Shown: positions 55,701 through 64,000 of the stretch, in pieces
Position numbering within the stretch: the first letter of the stretch is position 1
Layout of the letters: every line of letters begins with the position of its first letter
DNA from: Sabellastarte sp. h YS-2021
Lineage: Eukaryota > Annelida > Polychaeta > Sabellida > Sabellidae
Assembly (NCBI GenBank): GCA_964017235.1
Contig: OZ024933.1
Coordinates: forward strand, 6,017,962-6,081,961
DNA: 64,000 nucleotides
Direction: 5' to 3'
The notes under the pieces: model-generated
What the model was told of the DNA's origin: nothing
The model's database searches: none
Seen by the model: only the letters and a program-made list of their open reading frames with translations
Program-made: the position numbers and the translations under genes

Positions 55701-58700
55701 GATTTTATAGGTCAAGGTCGCTACGGCAAGGTCAAAGGTCAAATCAAGGTCAGACCATGACGTTGCACACCTACACCCCCTAATCAATATCCCTACTAGG
55801 CTGCAACGATTCTTCGGTTACTCGGAAACGAAATGATTCAGTTCAATACTCGAGGCAAGAAAAGTGAACCAGGTCTTTGAAAACAACTAAATATAGAAGT
55901 AAAATCTACTACAGAATTAAAGTTTTTTCTTTAAATATATTAATATATTTTACCATTATAAGGCGTTCCCGTTTCAGTATTTTATATTTTAACTATTTGC
56001 AAACTTTAATTCTTTGTGTAACAATGTTTTATAAGACAGCATTTTATTCTAACGTATTTCAAAGACGCCTCAAATCTCGCAATATAAATATGGTTACAGT
56101 TTCTAATATTTTGCATTATAAATGAGTCTTTTCCCCAAAATTCAATAAATTATCTAAATTCTTTCCTGTTGTGTGGTTTGTAACCATTTAATAAGGCGTG
56201 GTATGTCAAAATATGAAGCAGTTTATTTCGTGGGCGATAATCAAGCAATTAACTGAGTCCAAGTCGATTCTTATAAAACGAGGAATCGAGGCACATTTTC
56301 GGGCTCGCTTGCAGCCCTAATCCCTACCAAGTATCAACTTCCTACACCTTACAGTTTCCGAGATACAGCCCGGACAAGATTGTATAGGTCAAGGTCACTA
56401 CGGCAAGGTCATAGGTCAAATCAAGGTCAGACCATGATGTTACACACCTACACCCCCTAACCAATGTCCCTACCAAGTATCAACTTCCTACATCTTATGG
56501 TTTCGGAGACACAGACCAGACAAACTTTTTCCCGACACCAAACCACCCACCCACCCATCCGGACACCATGGGTGAAAACAATACCCAGACAGTCCTTAAG
56601 GGCTGTGGGGTAAAAATCACAACAAAAAATGGCAATTTGGATCACAGATCACAAATCTGTAAAACACGAGATAAAAGTTAATAATTTCTTCAGATTTAAG
56701 GTTGGTTTCTAATATTTTAAGCTCTCCCGCCATTATACATGCTGGTAAGCGAGATCAAGACTGTAAGTGTCCATTAAATACCCATTGCCACTGGACTTGA
56801 GAGTTGATTTTTTTTATCTGTAATAGTAGCCATCCCTTTTAAAAAATGCATCGCCCCCAGGGCGTTTATATGGATAAATACGGTAAAACGGTTAAATCTA
56901 CAGTATTTTAAAATAAACATAAAATTCACAATTCTTGGGGTATTACTTGAGTTTTTACTCAATTTAAAGGTTAAATAGTACATATCTTTCAGGAAAGTTG
57001 TGTAACCAGTAATTTTATGAAATTCTTGAATCTGTCATACTTCTATCGCAGGAATTTTGAGAACTTAATGGTTAAACAACTTCAATATCAGAAATAAATC
57101 AAAGAACAGATATATAACAGAATAACATTCTTTTTTGTAATATATTTTTGCAAAAACATACACATAGAATTAAGACAGAAGTTGTAGCCATTAAATGTAT
57201 ATTTCCTAATATATTTTATCAGCATGAAAATAACATTACAATTTGTGAGGACTTGTGTTCATATCTCACTAATATTATATGTACTTGCAATGTGATGGGC
57301 CTAGATTTTAAATTTAGTACCAAGAATTAGCTTCTTGAATTTTTCTTTAATTGTATTAATTAAATCCAAATTATAAGTTCTCTTTAAACTAAAAAAAATG
57401 AAGTTTCTGAAGTATACTGAAATTGTTGATAATAATAATTTTATTAGTTTCTTATAACAATATTGATAACTTGATATCAATAGTTTAGTCACAGACAACA
57501 CATTAGCACTACTCAATACATATTTGTATTTGTCCTTAAATACACTGTATATGTATATATATTTATATTTGCAATTTAAAAAATCTGCACATTTGTATAT
57601 GATCTATGATCTCTGTATTTGAGGTTAGAATATTCTATTTTCATGGACCTGTATTTTCCTAGAGTTCCAGGTCCTGGTGTCCTTTTACTTAAGAAAAATG
57701 TTTAGGAATCGTTTTTTAATAACAGAATTTGATGACATTTTTACTCTTTACATTAAACCGTTTATTCTTTAGCACTTGTCAATTGGTGAAACTTAAAACT
57801 CAGCACTGATTTGACCTCATTTTAATACCAACTGTCAACTTTTTCTGCGGACCAGTAACATTTTTGAATTGGAATGTGTTACGGTAAACTGTGCACAAGG
57901 GTTGCATTTAATCAAATACAGGATGAAATACACAAATAAAGATGACCTTAGATTTTACAAAATAGCATCAGAGATGCCTGTACCCCACAGCCTGGGGAAA
58001 TAGTTTTCAACACCATGACATATAGAAGTAGTAAAACAGTACAAAGACAGCGCAGTGTCACTTGTATAAAGGTCCAAATAATGTTTAAGTAGAGAAAATA
58101 ACATCTAAGAGAAAGAAAACGTATGTAAAGATAAAGTACTAAAACAAGACAATTCAATAGCAAGATGACAGCATTAATCAGTAAACTAAAAAATATGAAG
58201 CTGTAAAATTTATTAATTGGAGAATAGCTGTCAATGGAAATAGCATAATTATGCAAAAGTGCATATAATAATCAGTTGCAGCAATCCATATATCTTTGTC
58301 ATAAGAGAAAGATGTCTCAAATATGGCAGCTGAACAAACTTTGGCAGAGCAAAAAGGTCACACCATGACACACACATACATTTACATACACCCCCTAACC
58401 AATGTCCCTACCAAGTGTCACCCTTCTACACCTTATGGAATCCAAGAAACAGCCCAGACAAGATTTTAAAACTCACGGTCACTATAACAGGGTTAAATGT
58501 CAAATCAAGGTCACAGAATGATGTTGCACACAAACACCCCCGAACCAATGTCCCTACCAAGTATCAACTTCCTATACCTTATGGTTTCTGAGATATAGCC
58601 CGGACAAGATTTTATAGGACAAGGTCAAAGGCCAAGTCAAGGTCAGACCATCACACTGCACACTTACACCCCCCTAACCAATGTCCCTACCAAGTATCAA

Positions 58701-59493
58701 CTTCCTACGCCTTACGGTTTCTGAGATATAGCCTGGACAAGATTTTATAGGTCAAGGTTACTATGGCAAGGTCAAATCAAGGTCAGACCATGACATTGCA
58801 CACGTACACCCTCTAACCAATGTATCTACCAAGTATCAACTTCCTACACCTTACGGTTTCTGAGATATAGCCTGGACAAGATTTTCACACTCAAGGTCAC
58901 TACGGCAAGGTCAAAGGTCAAATCAAGATCAGACCATGATGTTGCACACCTACACCTCCTAACCAATGTCCCTACCAAGTATCAACTTCCTATACCTTAC
59001 AGTTTCTGAGATACAGCCTGGACAAACTTTTTCCCGCCACCCGCCCGCCCATCCGGACACCATGTGTGAAAACATACCCCGACAGCCCTTAAGGGCTGTG
59101 GGATAAAAATTAGCTAAAACTTCTTTCAATAGCAAGTGAGAAGAGCATATCTGTTACAAGTCATTCAGAAGCAGTATTGTTTGTTTGGAGTCAAATCAGA
59201 GAAGAGAATACAGACAGCCATACCCTCACTGCAAACACACAAACACCACTCCTACCCCACCCCGTACCCTTACTGCACACACACATATGTACACAACTTG
59301 GCTGAAATACTCACAAGTGCTATCATATGGATAGTTAGCCACCATAGTCCCATCATGGAAGTTTGCCGAGAGTACAAACTGCATGGAATGGATCCAGTTG
59401 ATCACAGCTGTGGTCTCTGCTTGTTGAGGACGCCGGTTTGAGTGGAAGTAATCTGGGAAGTTCCTGTTCAAATCCTGGTTGTTAGCATTGTAC
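48388..59493 (-). CDS. CPM: Carboxypeptidase M-like metallocarboxypeptidase, C-terminal five exons
   Basis: Exons on the minus strand: 59493-59315, 54226-54065, 53441-53289, 50815-50670 and 48624-48388, in phase, all GT/AG. M14 N/E-subfamily enzyme that removes C-terminal Lys/Arg from peptides. Visible catalytic-domain parts: DLNRNFPD (substrate-binding Asn-Arg), LSANFHDG with the third zinc-ligand His, [10 protein letters not shown] with the catalytic-loop Tyr, and VELSCCKFP with the catalytic Glu. A transthyretin-like domain follows ([20 protein letters not shown]), then a polar linker and the hydrophobic end [14 protein letters not shown] with no basic tail, as in GPI-anchored carboxypeptidase M. 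Exons with the signal peptide and the HxxE zinc pair lie beyond 64000. A one-unit product is implied, so CPD is less likely; the CPM name rests on overall similarity recalled from vertebrates. Confidence 0.88.
48950..49185 (+). mobile_element. Diverged 5S rRNA-derived SINE-like repeat, copy 1
   Basis: TTAGTATTGGAATGGGTGA (about 49090) and the downstream body (CAGTGCATTACTGCAG, TAGTAGACAAAAACCC) match copy 2. GCCTACAAGGATGCCACGT at about 48957 resembles the 5' start of 5S rRNA. Old copy, carboxypeptidase intron. Confidence 0.5.
49226..49365 (+). mobile_element. 5S rRNA-derived SINE-like repeat, copy 2
   Basis: GAGTTAAGCGACAGTGGGCT and AGTGCTGGGATGGGTGACCG follow the 3' half of animal 5S rRNA, including the box-C promoter region; a non-5S body follows (CAGTGCACTACTTGGGTC, GCTAGTACGCCAAAACCCC) shared with copy 1. 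SINE3-type head inferred. Confidence 0.7.
49366..50669. other. Carboxypeptidase intron with 39-base poly-C
   Basis: C run at 49662-49700, then CTCTCTGACACACACACACC. Otherwise no supported feature. Confidence 0.5.
50670..50815 (-). CDS. CPM: Carboxypeptidase exon, transthyretin-like domain
   Basis: [20 protein letters not shown] to [15 protein letters not shown], a transthyretin-like/CNA-B beta-sandwich motif (VKGYIxD, PGEYNLT). Donor ACG|GTATGT, phase 0. Confidence 0.92.
50816..51430. other. Carboxypeptidase intron, no feature recognised
   Basis: AT-rich; nothing supported. Confidence 0.4.
51431..51770 (-). mobile_element. LINE C-terminal fragment
   Basis: [20 protein letters not shown], then [20 protein letters not shown]: the terminal block of a CR1/L2-type reverse transcriptase of another lineage than the main LINE. 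Confidence 0.7.
51771..53160. other. Carboxypeptidase intron with G-rich tract
   Basis: No gene. 52490-52525 is GGGACGAGTCGGGG followed by GGTGGGGG runs, a candidate G-quadruplex. The rest is AT-rich. Confidence 0.45.
53165..53282. repeat. GATC-rich tandem repeat beside a splice donor
   Basis: About ten variants of GATCAGATCGTATTA at 10-15-bp spacing, ending at the exon-3 donor (53283-53288). Confidence 0.7.
53289..53441 (-). CDS. CPM: Carboxypeptidase exon with catalytic Glu
   Basis: [20 protein letters not shown], then [15 protein letters not shown] to LLQAQRG. Donor GGG|GTCAGT is directly followed by a GATC-rich tandem repeat in the intron. Confidence 0.92.
53555..53600 (-). mobile_element. 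SINE tail remnant
   Basis: CTGTTCAACAGGCCAGGATCATATTGGGA matches the tail end of the tRNA-derived SINE family on the minus strand. Confidence 0.4.
53963..54062. mobile_element. Foldback MITE remnant at a splice donor
   Basis: AACACACTTCTTTCTGGGCA and ATGAAGCCC match the left arm of the 32120 hairpin; the right arm is shortened (GGCTTATTGTAATTATTG) and reaches the exon-2 donor. Confidence 0.65.
54065..54226 (-). CDS. CPM: Carboxypeptidase exon (SPDDDVF segment)
   Basis: [20 protein letters not shown] through [12 protein letters not shown], matching the family's TPDDDVFQYLAHTYA region. Donor ATAG|GTACAA is a poor consensus and sits at the edge of a MITE remnant. Confidence 0.9.
   Translation of the reverse strand, partial: PHWPVGTVSRQTMMFSSTWRRPMPQTIPQCIRAPTVGTTLKMVSQMGQPGTPS
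54550..56613 (-). mobile_element. Tandem-repeat-core element H2, minus strand
   Basis: Inverted relative of H1: GCATCAGAGATGC at 54552, unique part, core units carrying AAGGTCAAAGGTCAAATC, and the CCTTAAGG palindrome end near 56593. Interrupted by a hAT-like MITE (55797-56319). Confidence 0.8.
55797..56319. mobile_element. hAT-like MITE inside H2
   Basis: Perfect 8-bp target duplication ATCCCTAC (55789-55796 and 56320-56327). Termini TAGGCTGCAACGATTC and, complemented, TAGGGCTGCAAGCGAG. A short frame at 55877-56125 is not a transposase. Confidence 0.88.
56885..57639. other. Carboxypeptidase intron, AT-rich
   Basis: Nothing supported. Confidence 0.4.
57640..57900 (+). repeat. Dispersed repeat, copy 2
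   Basis: Counterpart of 35452-35765 (GACCTGTATTTTCC, AGGTCCTGGTGTCCTTT, TTCTTTAGCACTTGTCA). Family unknown. Confidence 0.55.
57962..59106 (-). mobile_element. Tandem-repeat-core element H3, minus strand
   Basis: Third copy of the H family: TAGCATCAGAGATGC at its left, about five core units with CCAATGTCCCTACCAAGTAT, then CAGCCCTTAAGGGCTG at 59083-59098. Uninterrupted. Ends about 210 bp from a carboxypeptidase exon. Confidence 0.82.
59315..59493 (-). CDS. CPM: Carboxypeptidase exon with DLNRNFPD and zinc-ligand His
   Basis: [16 protein letters not shown], then [19 protein letters not shown]. Donor ACTT|GTGAGT; acceptor GTATACAG. HDG replaces the usual HGG after the zinc ligand. Confidence 0.9.
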
Positions 59494-59573
59494 CTGTATA
59501 CGTCAGAATAGAGACTCTGATTCAGGGAAAGGGAATTTGGTGGTATATATAAAATCCTGACCAGAATTGCCAC

Positions 59574-60100
59574 AAATCAAGACTACAATCCATTTCTTGT
59601 AGTGGTGGGACCATTTACAGAAATTAAACCCAGTTACCGGGTTTTTGAAATGAATGATATTCGGTATTTCGTAGATGTACATGAATAAGAACTTGCAACT
59701 AGAAATGGCTTTTGTGAGATATTATTTAGGTATGTAAACATGACTTTTGCTCAATAGAAAGTAAAAATGTGACATATTTCACAAAATATGTATATTTGTT
59801 GTCATTTTGATGAAGTATCAGCCATTAGAAAGCCTGAAATGATGACAAATATTCTTTGGGAATTACATTTTTTATAACAAAAACGAATGAAAAACCAGTT
59901 ACCACTTAAATTGTTCACACCACTAATTTGTTGGTTACAATGCAGTTTGCCAGTACCAACTGTCGCTAAATTGGAAACACTGAACCGCATTAAATTTATA
60001 TTCCTTTTTAACTGCTCTTTTTTTATCTTCTTTTAAAATTTTAAAAATTCCCAGAAAAATACATATTTCCATTAAAAATATGTTTAATGCTTTTTGAAAA
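59574..60100. other. Carboxypeptidase intron, no clear feature
   Basis: AT-rich with words such as CCCAGTTACCGGGT that suggest an old element, not resolved. Confidence 0.35.
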
Positions 60101-60330
60101 TGTGGAGGTATGGGAGGTATCAGTCAAACGGACAAACGAACAGACGGAATTTCACCAATTTCAAAAGGAACCTAGCTATGATGGTGATCTATCTCCCTGT
60201 CAAGTTTGAATTCGATTGGACAAATCATGTTCGAGTTAGAGTCCCGAAACGAAAAATGTGGACGGACAGACAGACGGACGTCGGACACATCAATCTAATT
60301 GGCGGGTTGGTTACACGCAACCCGCCTAAT
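60101..60330 (+). mobile_element. Element right end with 9-bp-stem hairpin
   Basis: GGACGGACAGACAGACGGAC followed by hairpin GGCGGGTTG ... CAACCCGCC (60301-60326) and TAATAAAA. Looks like the right terminus of a further Helentron-type family; the left end is not recognised. Confidence 0.55.
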
Positions 60331-60395
60331 AAAAATTTAAGTGCCCATTTCTTTAATATTATAATTGTAATCAAAGATCACAGTTACCCATTTCA

Positions 60396-60780
60396 GGGTT
60401 CCCACACACCTTTGACAACTGGATTCAAGGTATTTTCAAGGATTTTCAAGGTCAACAACAACAATTCTCAAGGATATATTTTAAGGCACAGCCTCCTTTA
60501 CCTCCCCTTCTAGCCATCCATTCCTCCCACAAAATTCTTTATTGTCACATGAATTCTAACATTTTATAATCTCATTACAACAATGCTAGCTAACACATCT
60601 AATAATATTTTAACATAAACTTTGTTCAGACTAGATCATACTTGCTTTGCCGAGTCTGCCATAGCCGTAAAAATAGATGATGCAGATGCAGAAGTTTGGC
60701 AATAACAAATTCAAGGACTTTCAAGGCCTTGAAAATGAAACAATTTTTTTCAAGGATTTTCAAGGATGTGGGAACCCTGC
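60396..60780. mobile_element. MITE with CAGGGTTCCCAC termini, copy 2
   Basis: Begins CAGGGTTCCCACACACC and ends GATGTGGGAACCCTG, with TTTTCAAGGATTTTCAAGG inside; inverted relative of 34875-35116. Confidence 0.75.
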
Positions 60781-60819
60781 GTTTAGACGAGAATACCCAC
60801 CACAATAATCCTCCTCCTC

Positions 60820-60965
60820 TGGTTGGCACTTACTGGGTTACAACTGGGTTTCTGGACTGTCCCTCTCTGGATTCCAGAGAATTTGAGGATCCTCATCAAT
60901 TTTGTACTAGTATGCAAATGTTTCTATTTTTATTATTAGGAGAAATTGGGATCTTATTACACTTC
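60820..60965 (+). mobile_element. LINE 3' UTR fragment
   Basis: TTGAGGATCCTCATCAATTT and flanks match 32850-32930. No coding part left. Confidence 0.45.
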
Positions 60966-61084
60966 TTTGATCCTTCCATTTATTTCACTTAAATCCCATT
61001 GCATTTTTCACCCTCCCCACTAGTTTCATTTGAATCCATTTGACATTTCATATCAATATTAAAACTAGAGGAATGCTTTTGCTA

Positions 61085-61733
61085 ACAAAAGCGAAGCGTC
61101 CCTTAAAGTTTAAAATGCTTTGTGGTTTTAATAAGCATGCTGTAAAGCTAAGAATGCACAAAGCTGCACTGTATGCGTTCCCAATACCTCTTAATACATT
61201 CTGAAGCTATAAAAGCAATAATAAAGGAGATATAAGGCAAAAACTCAAAATCGGCTATTTTATGACCCCAGTTTGACCCATAAGGGGGGGGGGGGGGGGG
61301 GGTCGGGGGGTAAAACTGACCGGCTATTTAGACTCTCCATATATGCTTTCCCAATACCTCTTAATACATTCTGAAGGTATAAAAGCAACAATAAAGGAGA
61401 TATAAGGCAAAACTCCAAAGCAACTATTTTATGACCCCATTTTGACCCATAAGGGGGGGTTGGGGGATAAAACTGACCGGCTATTTAGATTCTCCACATA
61501 TGCTTTCCCAATACCTCTTAATACATTCTGATGCTATAAAAGCAATGATAAAAGAGATATAAGGCAAAAACTCCAAAGCAGCTATTTATGACCCCAGTTT
61601 GGCCCATAAGGGGAGGGTCGGGGGTAAAACTGACTAGCTATTTAGACTCTCCACATATGCTTTCCCAATACCTCTTAATATATTCTGAAGCTATAAAAGC
61701 AACAATAAAGGAGATATAAGGCAAAAACTCAAA
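61085..61733 (+). repeat. 156-bp tandem array with hairpin end
   Basis: Starts with hairpin GCTTTTGCTAACAAAAGC (about 61076-61093) and GAAGCGTCCCTT. About 3.5 units: CCCAATACCTCTTAATACAT recurs near 61170, 61350, 61507 and 61663. A 19-base G run lies at 61284-61302. Cut at 61733 by the DIRS-like element. Confidence 0.8.
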
Positions 61734-62088
61734 ATTGAAAATTTTAATTACTTAAATGTAGCTTTTATAAGCTACAAGCTTACCATGTGGGACTTAATGC
61801 TGTTCTCGGGTTGCCACACCCGGGGCCAACGTCTTAGAAAAAAAGACCGTTCTTGTTAGCCACCGGATATACTGGTAGTTGTCGTCACGTGATACCTTCT
61901 GACCAATCGTCCTACTTTCTCGTTGAAATTTTTTAAACCTACCCCTCAGCTGTAAACAGCGGGGAGGCAGGGTGGGACTCTTCTAAGTCCCACATGGTAA
62001 GCTTGTAGCTTATAAAAGCTACATTTAAGTAATTAAAATTTTCAATTTTATTACGCTACAATAGCTTACCATGTGGGACTTAATGCTG
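61734..62088 (-). repeat. DIRS right terminal repeat and internal complementary region
   Basis: Perfect 63-bp inverted arms at 61734-61796 and 61984-62046 separated by 187 bp, and a direct 26-bp copy of the inner terminal sequence at 61777-61802 and 62063-62088. This is the DIRS layout in which the internal region is complementary to the joined element ends. Confidence 0.85.
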
Positions 62089-62511
62089 AATTCAACCGCC
62101 CGGTGGCGGGATTACAGCTGAGACTGGAAGGTATGTCATTTTTTTCTAAGATTTTGAATTAATATTTATAGAATAGTGCCAGAAATACCAGTCTGAGTCC
62201 CATTTACAGTGCCCCGACCCCGAAGGCCGGGCCTGTAACGAGCCAAAAACCTAAGTAAAGGAGAGACAGTACTAAAAACTGTCTAGATGTTTTATTGTAG
62301 GACGGAAGTGCAGCAATGCTCACTCCGAGGTCTGAGGGTCCAAAAGGGCCCTTCACGTATGACTGACCAACCCAGTGGTTGGGCGTCTCATAAAAATTTT
62401 TACAAGCTGAATATGAGATTAATGACAACTAAATAAGTCCTTAATAGAAATTACTTGATAATTAAAGAATAAAATGACCTTACCCGTAACATCTTGAAGG
62501 TAAAGGAATAC

Positions 62512-63849
62512 CTAGATCCTGGGAAAGACTCCTGAAGACTTGGTTGTAGCGGATGTGCCCCCCCCCCTTTTTTCTTTCCGAGGACAACTGGTCTGAGGGG
62601 AAGGATCTAGGACTTGTTGTGCAGCCACTACGGGTCCCAGGTACAAATTGTTGTCGGTGTCCGACCAAGTAAGGTCTTTTAGGTAAAAATTTGTAAATGT
62701 GTTGTGAGCTTTCCAGTGACAGGCTTGCATGATTTGGTCCACCGATACCCCACCGTAAAAGGCCTTAGAGGCCGCGAAGGCCCGGATGTCATGCGCTTTG
62801 ACTTGGACCAAGTCCAAGGTTTGTTGATCTGCTTGTTTGTAACAAAGTAAAATGGTTTGTTTCAACCATGAAGAGAGTGTAGCGGGTCTGATGTCTGAGG
62901 TATGTCCTTTCTTAAAGGAGATGAAAAGGAGAGAACGAGACCCTCTCAGGTCTTTAGTTCGGTCCAAATAAAACCTCAGGGCCCGTACGGGACACAGGGT
63001 CCTGTCTTCTTTAAACTGTCTATCCACAATGGTAGTCAGAGCAGGGATAGTCACCGGAGACACACTTTGAGAACCTTCTCTTGCTAGTTGGTTTTTGGCT
63101 ATGAAATCAGAAGAAGGGAACAAGGCAACCTTTTCCCATTGGCCTAAATTGGATACTTTGTTAGCGACCCAGGCATGGATTTCGCTGCGGCGCTTGCCGG
63201 AGGCCAAGGCTAGCAAGAAAGCAGTTTTTAAAGTGAGATGTTTGAGGTCTGAGTCTTTCATGGGCTCAAAAGGTGCTTTGGTGAGCTCGTTAAGGACAAC
63301 AGAAAGGTTCCACTTGGGTAAGTTTCTGGAACTTTTAGGACGATCCCTGTGAAAACTGGAGAGTAACCTATGAAGGTCTGCATTGTGTGCAATATGTTGG
63401 GCCGTTGGGCCCAAAGTGTCAACGATTGCAGTCCTGTAGCCATCAATGGTCGAGGGGCGCCTGTTTAGGTCTTGGTACAGGTACATGAAGAAATCTGAGA
63501 TTTGTTTCACAGATGGAGTGGAGAAATCCACCGAATTTTCTCTGCACCATTTTTCAAATAGGGCCCACTTTGACTTGTAGATGGTCCTTGTTGATGACCG
63601 CTGAGGGGCAGCAATTCTCTCTGCCACCTCCACAGAGAAGCCTTGTTCTTGGAGTTGTCCGCTCCTAGACACCAGGCGTGGAGGTTCAGGTGCTGGGGGT
63701 TGTTGTGGAACACCAACTTGTGGGACTGTTTGAGTAGGGTTGTTGACACTGGGAGTTGCAGTGGGATCTCTGTTGAGAGCTGCACTAGGTCCCAAAACCA
63801 GGGCATCCCTGGCCAGCCTGGGGCTATTACGATGATCAGGCACTGGCAT
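62512..63849 (-). CDS. DIRS-like tyrosine recombinase
   Basis: Up to 445 codons. N-terminal Pro-rich region, SAM-like core-binding part (FEKWCRENSVDFSTPSV, RRPSTIDGYRTAI), then the catalytic part with SGKRRSEI (first Arg), KAHDIRAF (His-x-x-Arg) and CHWKAHNTFTNFYLKD (His/Trp and Tyr). It joins circular cDNA to the genome without target duplication. Overlap of its start with the end of the preceding frame is usual in DIRS elements. The true start codon is uncertain. Confidence 0.88.
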   Translation of the reverse strand: MPVPDHRNSPRLARDALVLGPSAALNRDPTATPSVNNPTQTVPQVGVPQQPPAPEPPRLVSRSGQLQEQGFSVEVAERIAAPQRSSTRTIYKSKWALFEKWCRENSVDFSTPSVKQISDFFMYLYQDLNRRPSTIDGYRTAIVDTLGPTAQHIAHNADLHRLLSSFHRDRPKSSRNLPKWNLSVVLNELTKAPFEPMKDSDLKHLTLKTAFLLALASGKRRSEIHAWVANKVSNLGQWEKVALFPSSDFIAKNQLAREGSQSVSPVTIPALTTIVDRQFKEDRTLCPVRALRFYLDRTKDLRGSRSLLFISFKKGHTSDIRPATLSSWLKQTILLCYKQADQQTLDLVQVKAHDIRAFAASKAFYGGVSVDQIMQACHWKAHNTFTNFYLKDLTWSDTDNNLYLGPVVAAQQVLDPSPQTSCPRKEKRGGGTSATTKSSGVFPRI

Positions 63850-64000
63850 TGCCTGATCTTTTGGATCACCTTGTGAAGGAGAGCCGTAGGAGGGTACGCA
63901 TATGCTGTGAGGTTGGTCCAGTTTATGTTCAGAGCATCTATGTCCCAGGCCTTTGGGTCTGGGATAGGAGACACGTATAGAGGGAGCTTGTGGTTCAGGT
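63507..64000 (-). CDS. C-terminal end of DIRS-like reverse transcriptase/RNase H frame
   Basis: Contains YPPTALLHKVIQKIRQ, IIVIAPGWPGMPWFWDLV and LNLHAWCLG, the characteristic tail of DIRS polymerase proteins. Continues beyond the window; overlaps the recombinase frame. Confidence 0.8.
   Translation of the reverse strand, partial: LNHKLPLYVSPIPDPKAWDIDALNINWTNLTAYAYPPTALLHKVIQKIRQCQCLIIVIAPGWPGMPWFWDLVQLSTEIPLQLPVSTTLLKQSHKLVFHNNPQHLNLHAWCLGADNSKNKASLWRWQRELLPLSGHQQGPSTSQSGPYLKNGAEKIRWISPLHL

Larger units (their letters stand above)
54367..56884. mobile_element. Outer MITE of a three-level nest
   Basis: Termini CCGTATTTATCCATATAAAC (54367) and its complement ending at 56884, flanked by TA. 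Without inserts it would be only about 450 bp. Contains a SINE tail remnant near 54437 and the element at 54550-56613. Confidence 0.78.
61734..64000 (-). mobile_element. DIRS-like tyrosine-recombinase retrotransposon, 3' part
   Basis: Minus-strand element running off the right edge. Parts seen: the end of the reverse transcriptase/RNase H reading frame (to 63507), an overlapping tyrosine recombinase frame (63849-62512), an internal complementary region (about 61984-62088) and a right inverted terminal repeat (about 61734-61983). The visible part looks whole and therefore fairly young. It interrupts a 156-bp tandem array and lies in or beside the carboxypeptidase gene's upstream introns. Confidence 0.85.

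Noticed and set aside
48388-59493. Carboxypeptidase D (multi-domain) instead of a CPM-like enzyme
   Set aside because: Only one catalytic unit with one transthyretin-like domain is followed directly by a hydrophobic C-terminus without a cytoplasmic tail; not excluded absolutely because upstream exons are outside the window.

Overview
The window looks like nuclear DNA of a lophotrochozoan animal, most likely a bivalve mollusc. Exons are short and separated by kilobase introns, the DNA is AT-rich, and mobile elements are dense: tRNA-derived SINEs, a CR1/L2-like LINE, a DIRS-like retrotransposon, hAT-like and other MITEs, and above all non-autonomous elements that carry tandem satellite arrays inside them. 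That last type resembles the Helentron/'pearl' elements known from oysters. The species is inferred from this repeat style only.

Two host genes are present, tail to tail. The plus strand carries the last five coding exons of the clamp-loader subunit RFC5 (25274-34450). The minus strand carries the last five exons of a carboxypeptidase M-like M14 metallocarboxypeptidase with a GPI-type hydrophobic tail (59493 down to 48388). Earlier exons of both lie outside the window, so RFC5 has an intron or gap of more than 25 kb to the left.

Layout. 1-14002: two head-to-tail copies (E1, E2) of a composite element with a left end rich in GTCAGCTGAC palindromes, a 155-bp satellite (satA), a 147-bp satellite (satB) and a hairpin right end. 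E2 has expanded to about 12 kb and its satA array has higher-order units of 8 and 7 monomers. 14338-20690: a related element with only satB, split by a TTAA-flanked transposon that itself contains a SINE. 20865-24715: a nearly full-length LINE with a 2A-like GDISLNPGP motif, itself split by a 452-bp insertion. 25274-34450: RFC5 exons with introns full of repeats. 34451-44455: intergenic minisatellites, SINEs and a long-TIR element. 44456-48036: E3, an inverted 3.6-kb copy of the E1/E2 family. 48388-59493: the carboxypeptidase gene, whose largest visible intron holds a three-level nest of transposons and another satellite-bearing element. 60100-64000: more element fragments, a 156-bp tandem array, and the 3' part of a DIRS-like element with tyrosine recombinase and inverted-repeat terminus.

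The strongest candidates for something new are the satellite-carrying composite elements: one architecture in three copies with very different array sizes and different higher-order repeat orders. Also notable are nuclear-receptor-type half sites (TCAAGGTCA, AGGTCAAAGGTCA) repeated in nearly every monomer of two unrelated arrays. All statements come from reading the sequence; no database search was run.
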